NCBI GenBank assembly: GCA_026936335.1
Contig: JAPMXV010000025.1
Coordinates: 124,001-188,000 of the forward strand
Reading direction: 5' to 3'
DNA: 64,000 nt
Source: Mantamonas sphyraenae
Lineage: Eukaryota > CRuMs > Mantamonadidae
How positions within the stretch are numbered: the first letter of the stretch is position 1; each line of letters opens with the position of its first letter. A program made the translations under genes and the position numbers. This document shows positions 52,105 through 61,100 of this stretch, piece by piece. The notes below the pieces were generated by a model. That model was not told the origin of the DNA. It searched no databases and saw only the letters and a list, made by a program, of their open reading frames with translations.

Positions 52105-55100
52105 TCACCTCCCTTGCGCATCCAAACCAAACGTCACCGGCGACGCCAACGTAACCACGCCATGGCGCATAAACGTACCATCGCGCAGGTCCAAGGCGCC
52201 CAGCATCTTTACAGAGCCCAGAACCTCCCACGTGCCACTGAGCAGCGTCAATGTACCCACTTCCATGGATCCATGGACACGCAGAGTACCGCCCTGGCCG
52301 ATGTGTACGGCATCGAAGCGAGCGCCAGTGTTGTGGACGCGCACCTCGCCACCCTGGGCCACGACGAGGTCATCCAGGACGGCGTTGCTGAGCCACGTCA
52401 CTGTGGACGACGCCACACGCAGACGCAGACGCGACGTCTGTCCCTCCACATGCCATGCACCCACCGTCTGGAGCGGGTCCTGTGCCGACGGGTTGCCCCG
52501 CAGTGCACCGTGCTGCATGACTGTCATCTTGCTGTTCATCGTAGCAACGCCATCCAGTGTCACGTTGGCTCCTGCCATCACACGCAGCTCGCATGCACCC
52601 GCGGTGCCGTTGACCGAGCCGTACAGCGAGGCCTCGCCGTAGAAGGACACAGTGGCGTTGCTGTCACACACCAGGTTGTGCACAGCCATGGAGCCAAAGG
52701 CATGCACATGGCTGCTCACACGGGCCTGGGACAGCGTGTGCATCGAGCCACCGAGATCGGCGCCTGTCAGCGTCGTCACACCGTTTCCACGCAGCCATGC
52801 GTTGGTTGCCATGTCCAGCACACCCGTCACCTGCACGTCGGTGTTCACCTGAAGCACACCGCCCGCAGGCACGCGTGCATTCAGCACCTGTGTGCTCACA
52901 CCGACGCTCAACACGCCGTTGTTGCTTGTCAGGATGTTCACCACACGCAGCTGCGTCGTGTTTCCGCTCACTCCACCGCCTTCCGACAGTGTCACTGTGT
53001 TCATCCACAGTTGCGGGTCCTGCGCAACACCAGTGAACGCACCCTGCACCACGCTGCCTGTGCCGTGCACGTGTGTGTCGCCTGCGAGAGCTGCGCCACG
53101 CACGATCTCCAGCACGCTTCCTGACAGCACGGTTACGTTGCCCCAGGCGAGCGCACGGTCCACGCGTGCCACTGTGGCCTGCGAAAGCACCACCGAGGCA
53201 TTCGAGGGAACCAGCACACTGTCTGTGGCGTTGGGCACACGCCCGGCATCCCAGTTGGCGCTGACGTTCCAGTCGCCGCCGGCTGCGCCCACAAAGGTCA
53301 GCGTGGGCACAAACGGCGCCACGGTGACGTTGAGCACCGCCTGGCGCGAGTAGGCCGGTCCAGCGCCGTGGTTACCCAGGTCGTAGACGCTGACGACGAG
53401 GGGATCGACACCCGAGGACAGGCCAGGGACGCTTGCGTAGCGCAGGGTGGCCAGCTGGGCGTTGATGGAGCCCAGAGTGCCCACCACATCGATCTGCAGC
53501 TTGTCTGGATGCGACACCGTCGACAGGCGTCCATGGGTGGCACTGATGACCAAACGCATGTTGCCATCGACCTGTGCGGCATCCACATCCGTCACAGAGA
53601 TGCCTGCCACGTGCACACTGTCCAAATAGTCCACAGTGAGCTCTGTGGGCATGCCAACGATATGCACGGGGTCGTTCACGGCGGTGATGTTGACAGTGAG
53701 CACAAACACGGCCTGTGTGGCAGGGCCACCGGTGAAGCCGTTGTCGTTCACCACCACTGTCACGGTGTCGCCACCCACGTGATGCACAGGCGCATGGTAC
53801 ACGAGTGTTGTCAGCAACGCGTTGATCTGCGTCAGCGTGCCGTTGTTCACCACCACGGATCCGTTGCCCGCGGCACCGGCTGCCAGCTCCACCGTGCCCA
53901 GCGTGGCACTCACGTTGAGGGTGAGCACGCCAGCCGCGGCATCGGGGTCTGCCACGCGCATAAAGGGCACGTGGAAGCTGCTGTCCTCAGCCACGGTGAA
54001 CCAGGACGGCGGCAGGTGCACAAAGCGCACGGGATCGTTGCCCGAGTTGGGGATGGTCACGTTGAACACAAATGTACGTGTGGACACCTCACCGATGCCA
54101 CCTGCGCCGTTGTCGCTCACAACGACACGCACAATGTCCAATCCGGGCAGACTGCCTGCGAGGTACTCCATGCTGAGCAGTGCAGCGTTCACCTGCGCCA
54201 GCGTGCCGTTGAAGTTCAGCACGTGTGTGTCGTTTCCGCTCACCTGTGCGCCGGCAAAGGTCACGCCAGCAAACACACGCAGTGTACCCAGCGAGGCCTC
54301 GGCATGCACGCTCAGGTCGCCCAGCACCGCATCCACATCGGAGACGGAAATGCCAAACGGAAGCGCGCTCTCTTCGCTCACGTTGTACAGCCCCGAAGGC
54401 AGACCCGTGAGCACATGGACCGGATCGTTGACAAGTGTCACCACCACCGGCAGCGACGCAACACTGGCCACGCCGTCGTACTGGCGCATGCCAATGCGCA
54501 CCGTGTCCACCGCCACATTGGACTCGTTCCACTGCACGTAGCGCACACCAGCGCCGCCCATCCAGACGTTAAACTCGGCCTCGTGCGCCATGAAGCGCAG
54601 CGTGCTTGTCCCATTGCCTTCCATCATCTGGTTGGCTCCAGGCATCCACAGCGCATGCAACGTGCACGCTTCGCACGTCACATTCACCGCATACGGACGC
54701 GGCACGCCGTAAAAGATGCTCCTGTCAAGGTCGCTCGCCGTCGCCTTGATGGTGGCGTCCACACCTTCCAGCAACGTCAGCGATGTGCTCGGTTGCGTAA
54801 AGTTTACCACAGGGGCAAAGGTGGCGGTCTGCAACGCCAGCAGCACCATGTCCTCGCCACCGGCGTGCGGTGTGTCGATTCCCGGGAACGCGCCGTGCGT
54901 GGATCCTGACACGTAGACCAGGCCGTTGCAGCTGCGCACCACACCCTTGCTCCACTCCACAGTGGGTCCACCCAGCGTCAACGAGTCCATCAGGGTGCCC
55001 TCGCGCGTCAGGCGCCACAGGGCAAGATCATCTTGCGAGCGACCCGATGTGTACAACAGACCGTCGTCGCCCAACGCCACAGCCACACCGTGGCCCAGCT

Positions 55101-58100
55101 CGTTCGCTGCGCTCTGGTCCAGCACCGTCACCCACTTGGGCTTGCCATCCATGGCGCCCAGGCGCATCACAAAGCCGTCGTCACCGCCGTGGATCACCGG
55201 CCATGCGGTGACAGGCGCACCGGCCATCGATGCGGGCAGCGTCACGTTGCCGTTTGTCATGCCTGTGATCACCACGTCGTTGCTGGCTTCGTCGGTGAGG
55301 AACACCACGTCGTGCACCCAGTCGTATGTGCCGTAGCCGCCAAACACGTGCGACCACACCAGGTCGCCGTTGCTTCCGTTGAAACGTGCCACCCATGCGT
55401 CCTGCACGTTGCCCGGCTGCGAGCTGGTGCCAAACATGGCACCAATCAGGAAGCCACCTGCCACCACGTCACCATTCGGTGCCACACGCAGGCCGTGTCC
55501 TGCAACCGTGCCGTTGCCAGCATGGAGTTGCGACCACACAAGTTCACCCGACGCTGCGTGGAACTTGGATACCTCCAGGTTGCGGCTGTCGTCCCTGGCC
55601 ACCAGCAGGTACAGGTACTGGCCGTCGTCAGACAGCTCCACCAGGTTCCATGCCTCGCCCACCGACGAGCCCAACAGACGCGCCCACTCCACCTTGCCGT
55701 TCGTGTCGTCCAGCTTGGCCATGAGTGTGTCCGTGCCACCGCTGTTCACCAGCGAGCCGTAGTTGCCGATAAAGTTGGACGATACAAACACCGAGCCGCG
55801 GTTGTCAGGAACGGCGTAGTGGCCCCAAGAGCCGCCCGCGTTCACAAACTGGTTCTCCCACACCTGCACTCCGGATGCGTTGAACTTGCGCATCAGCGCA
55901 TCTGCTGCGTTCAGCGACGTGCCGCCAGCCGTGTACAACGACCCATCGTGGCCAAGGCGCAAGCGCTCCGTCCACTCGCCGTTGGACGTGCCCACACGGC
56001 GCCTAAACGGCTCCAATGGTGCACAGGGCACCGCCAGAGGCACAGTGTAGCGACGTGTTTCACCTGCTGCCAGACTCGAGGTGCTGCTCACAGTGTCCAC
56101 CACAAGGGCATCCACAGGGCCACCTGCACCCAGGGCCACCATGACATGCAGGTGAGACCACACGGCAGTCAATGCAGAGCCGTTCTGGGTCGCGCCCGTC
56201 AGACGCAGCGTCACACGCGTCGTGCCGTTGCCACTCACAGACACACCGGCCACGGCGTTGGCAGCAGGTGCAAGTGTGAGGACACACGCAGTGCACGACA
56301 CATCCACACCGTCACCAGGCAGCGAAACGCCGTGGATGCTGACGGGGAGTGTGACACCCACGTTCAGCACCTGGTCGGGGAACACCGACAGACGTGCGTC
56401 TGTCAGACCCACCACCGAAGGCGGCGAGCGGTAGCCTGTGCGCACTGCTGCAAACACGTCGTTGTTTCCAGACGCACTTGTGCCTGCAAACATACCATTG
56501 GTGGACTGGGTCATGCCCACCGAGGCCACATCGCCTGTGCATGTCACGGCGACATCCTGAACGGTGTCCAAGCCCGAACCACCCACCTGCTCCGTGCGCA
56601 GAAGCTGGCCACTGAACGCATCCATGTACAGGTATGCAATGTCCTGGCCACCCTGTGAAGACTGGCCGGGCAGTGCACCCTGGGTCACCGCAGCGACCAC
56701 GAGCACATTGTTGGACATCAGCGCAATGCTCATGGCCTGGTCCAGTGCAGCCGTGCCCACGCGTTGCTTCCACGCCACGTTGCCGTTGGCCACATGCACG
56801 GCGACCACAAACGCATCGGCGTTGCCAAGTGCATCCATGCCCAGGAACACACTCGAGTCGGTGGATCCGGACACCACAAACAGGTCCTGCACCACCACGG
56901 CGCGTCCAAGGGTCACCACATCGGCGCTGTCGCCACCGTATGTGCGAGTCCACACACGCGTGCCGTCGCTCTCGCGCAGGGCCATCACCAGGGCGTCGTT
57001 GCTTCCGCCCTGGTATGGCTGGCCATGCACCTCGGCCGTGGTGGATCCAGCCACCATCAGCGTGGTGCCATCCATGGTCAGAGACACACGTTCGGCCACG
57101 TCGTTGCCGCCTGCGCCATGCTGGCTTGTCCATTCCACGCTGCCGTTCGACACGCGCATCTTGAATGCAAGCACATCCATGCCGCCGTTGTTGGCGGCTC
57201 CGTTGACCGCACCCATTGCGTAGCCCACCACGTAGACATACTCCTGCGAGGTGCTCAATTGCATGCTGCTGGCCTCGTCGTTGCCACTGCTGCCCACCAG
57301 ACGGAACCACATCTGGGCACCCGTCGACGAGTAGCGCGCCACAAAGGCATCGCGTCCGCCGCCGTTGTACGTCTGACCAAACAGGGCGCCGCTGACATAG
57401 CCTGCCACCAACACACCGCCGTCCGACAGATACACCACGTCGTTGGCCACATCGGCGCCGGCGGTGCCAAACTGCACCTGCCAGCCGCCGCTGCCCTGGC
57501 TGTTCCACACGCGCACAAACGCATCGGCCGAGCCCGAATGGGCACCGGCCAGAGCGGCGTCCGAGTATCCGGCCATTGCCACATCGCCGTAGCGATCGAC
57601 AGCCACAGCCTGGGCCACCTCGTTCGATGCAGTGCCTTGGCGCACCAAAAAGGGCGTCACGTCACCGCACAGCACGTCGACATTCACCACGTACTCGCGC
57701 ACGTCGTTGGCGCCCGTGTTGCCCTCGTTGTTGAGCTTCAGCGTGATTGGTTCGTCTGCGTTGCTGCCGTTGAAGCGCACGTGCAGGCTACGCAGCCATG
57801 CTTGGACCTGCGTCACGTTGGCCGTCACCTCGGCCACTGTGGACATGCCCGTGCTGTTGGCCACCACCACCACCTCACTGCCGTTGACCAGCGTGGTCAC
57901 CGCAGGCATCCACATGGTGCACTCCACACACGACACCTGCAGATGCACACGTGGCACCTCCACACCAAACGTCAGCTGGGTCACATTGGCACTCAGGCGT
58001 TCGCCCAGCACCACTGTGTCGCCACTCGTCACCTCGAAACGTGTCGTGCTCAGTGCCACCTCGGGCGGCCTGTCCAGATCGCGCTTCACCACGAAAAAGT

Positions 58101-61100
58101 CGTAGCCGCCCGCGTTTGCCTCACCAAACACACCCGTCGTGTAGCCTGACAGCACCACCTCGCCTGCGCATGTCACGGCCAGCCCTTGCGCCACATCAGC
58201 GCCGCTCGTGCCAAACTGCTTCACCACAAGCACACTGCCGTTCTGCGCCGTGTCCAACACGGCGTACCACAGATCGTTGGATCCTGCGCTGACCTGGCCA
58301 TTCATCGTGCCCTGCGTGTAGCCGCCCACCACCAGGTGTCCACTGGGTGTCATCGACACGCCGTTGACGTACGTCGTGCTTGTCACCGTAGCCACAATCG
58401 ACGTCCACAGCTGCGCGCCCGTGTTTGCATCCAGCGCCACCACAAACGGCGCACCGTTGGTTGCCGTCTGTCCATTCAGGGTTGTGCTTCCTGTGCTGCC
58501 AGCCACAAAGGCCACGCCGTTGTGCACCAGCACCGGAATGTCATCCAGAGGTTCGGCTCCCGTGCCGCCAAACTGCACCGTCCACAATGGCAATCCGTCC
58601 GGGTTCACCTTGAGCACATACACGTCGTTCAGACCCGCGTTGCTTCCATACAGGGCACCACTTGTCCTACCGGTTGCATACGCGTTTGCATCCTCGTCCA
58701 CAGTCACACTGAACGTCGTTTCCGCGCCAGCCGTGCCCTGACGACGCACCCACTCGGGGATGCCGTTCACCGTGCCAAACTTGGCCAAGAAGCCATCCTG
58801 GCTACCGGCATTGCCTTCTCCACTCAGAGCGCCACTCGTGTAGCCTGCAACATACACGGCCTTTCCGTCAGCAGAGCCCCAGATGCTCTGCGGCACATCG
58901 CTGGATGTGGAACCAATCACACCTGTCCACAGACGCACGCCGTCCGACGCACGATACTTGTTCACAAACACATCGTTGCTGCCTGCAAACGCCTGGCCGT
59001 GGTACGACTGCTGCGTGAGACCCGTGACGTACACATAGCCACGCGAGTCGGCCCACACCTCGTACGGATCCTGCAGGCCCGCGTGGTTGTCCTGCACCAC
59101 CCACTGCTCCGCACCCGTCGAGTTGTACTTGATGAGAATCACATCGCGTGTGCCACCAAACGCCTTGCCCGGGAACGCCGCCGTGGCCATACCAGTCACA
59201 TACAGGTTCCCAAAGCCATCGCGTGCCATGCCACGCAGGTAGTCGCTGCTCGTCGTGCCGATCTGGTGGCTCCACGTCGGCTGCACGCCTGCACACGCAA
59301 GCACAGACATCACATGGTCGCGGCTGCTGTACAAATCGCTCACAGTCACGACCACTGCCTCATGCACAGCCGGATCCTGCGAAAAGGTTGCACTCAGCGT
59401 CTTCCACGCAGCCTCGAGCTGCATGCGGCTGCCCGTCACGGTCAAACTCGACCCGCCGGTACCATTCAGCACACACTGCGTGCACGACACCGTCATGTTC
59501 AGCACAGGGCTGTCTGGATCATCGATGCGCAGGGTGTGTGCCTGTCCAAACGCACTCTGCGTGGACGACACCGAACTGGGCAGGCCTCGCAGGATGGGCG
59601 GCGCATCCACCGCCAACGTGCGCACGTACGCGTCCCAACCACCGGCCAATGATTGGCCAGGCAGAGCCGTGGTGGTGTCACCAGCAGCAACGGCCAGGTT
59701 GTTGTCACCGCACAGCATGTGTGCCGTCTTGATCTTGTGGATACCCGGCAGCACCTCCATGTACTCGTAGCGCTTGTTTCCATCGGCATCCAGAAGGTAG
59801 TAGGCCATGTCTTCACTGTTGGGCGCAGAGAAACCGTCCATGCGGCTGGTAGACAATTCGCCCGCCAGAACAGTGCCATACTTGTTCACCACCACGGCGT
59901 GGGCGTAGTCATTGCTGGGTCCACCCAGGAGGCGGAGCCACGATGCAACGCCTGTCGTGGCGTTGATCTTGACCACAGCCATGTCGGCCGCTCCAGGTTG
60001 CACCTGGTCGCCCAACACACCTGTGCCTTGCGAGTAACCCGCTCCGTACACCATGCCGTTGCTGTAGTAGCCACGACTCAGCGAGTCATCAAGGTTCGAA
60101 CCTGCCAACCACGTCCACACCGTGTTGCCGTTGGTGTCCAACTTGGCAACGGCCATGTCGTATGCTCCAGCGTTGGTCTTGCCGCCAAAGGCGCCCTGCG
60201 AGTTGCCAAAGATGTACACATTGTCTTCCTCGTCGATTACCGACCAGTGCGAGTGCTCATGGTTGGCTGTACCGATCTGCCTCTGCCACACCTTGGCGCC
60301 GTCCGACGTGCGCAGCTTCATCACAGGCCAATCCATGCCACCCAGATTCGTTCCGGCGACATTGCCGTCGGTGTATCCGCTCACCACAATGGCCGAACCA
60401 TCCTTGGTCACCACCACGCCATGCAGCACATCGTTGCCCGTGCTACCATACATGACGGCCCACTGGCGCACACCATGCTGGTTCAACTTGACAATCAAAA
60501 AGTCATTCGAACCGACATACGAGCAGCCGGGGAAGGCAGCGGTTGCATATCCAACAGCGTACACGTTGAGATCGTTGTCTGTGGCAACTGCATGGACGAC
60601 GTCGTTTCCGGCGCCTCCCTGTTGCCACGTCCACAGCATCTCGCCCGTGCGGCTGTACTTGCGCACGTATGCGTCTGCACTGCCTGCATTGGCCGCACCC
60701 AGCGCACCATATGTGTGGGAACCAATGAGGATGCCACCTTCGCGATCCACGGTGACCGAGTAGCCGTTGTCGGTGCCACTGGTGCCGTACTGTGACAGAA
60801 AGTTGCGCATGCCGCTGTTGTCCAAACACACGAGCAGTGCCATGCGCTGGGTCACTGTGTTGACGCCATCAAACACACTCACCACAAGGGTGTCGTTGCT
60901 GGTCGTCGCAGTGTCCACATCCACGCGCATGGTCATCCACGCGGCCATCAAGTGGGCCACCTTGCCCTGCACAACCACGCGGTTGCTGCCCGTGCCGTTC
61001 ACATTGCAGCTTTCACACGACACAACCAGTTGCGTGGTGGCAAAGTCCTCAAAGTCTGCAATGGCCAGCGGATACCTACCCGCCGCCATGGACGCCTCGT

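Larger units (their letters stand above)
46740..53985 (+). repeat. Tandem array unit 4 (R3 + K4 + 3' end of G)
   Basis: Last unit. Its G part continues into the unduplicated, full-length G gene beyond about 53985-54004, which marks the right breakpoint of the duplicated segment. Confidence 0.85.
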
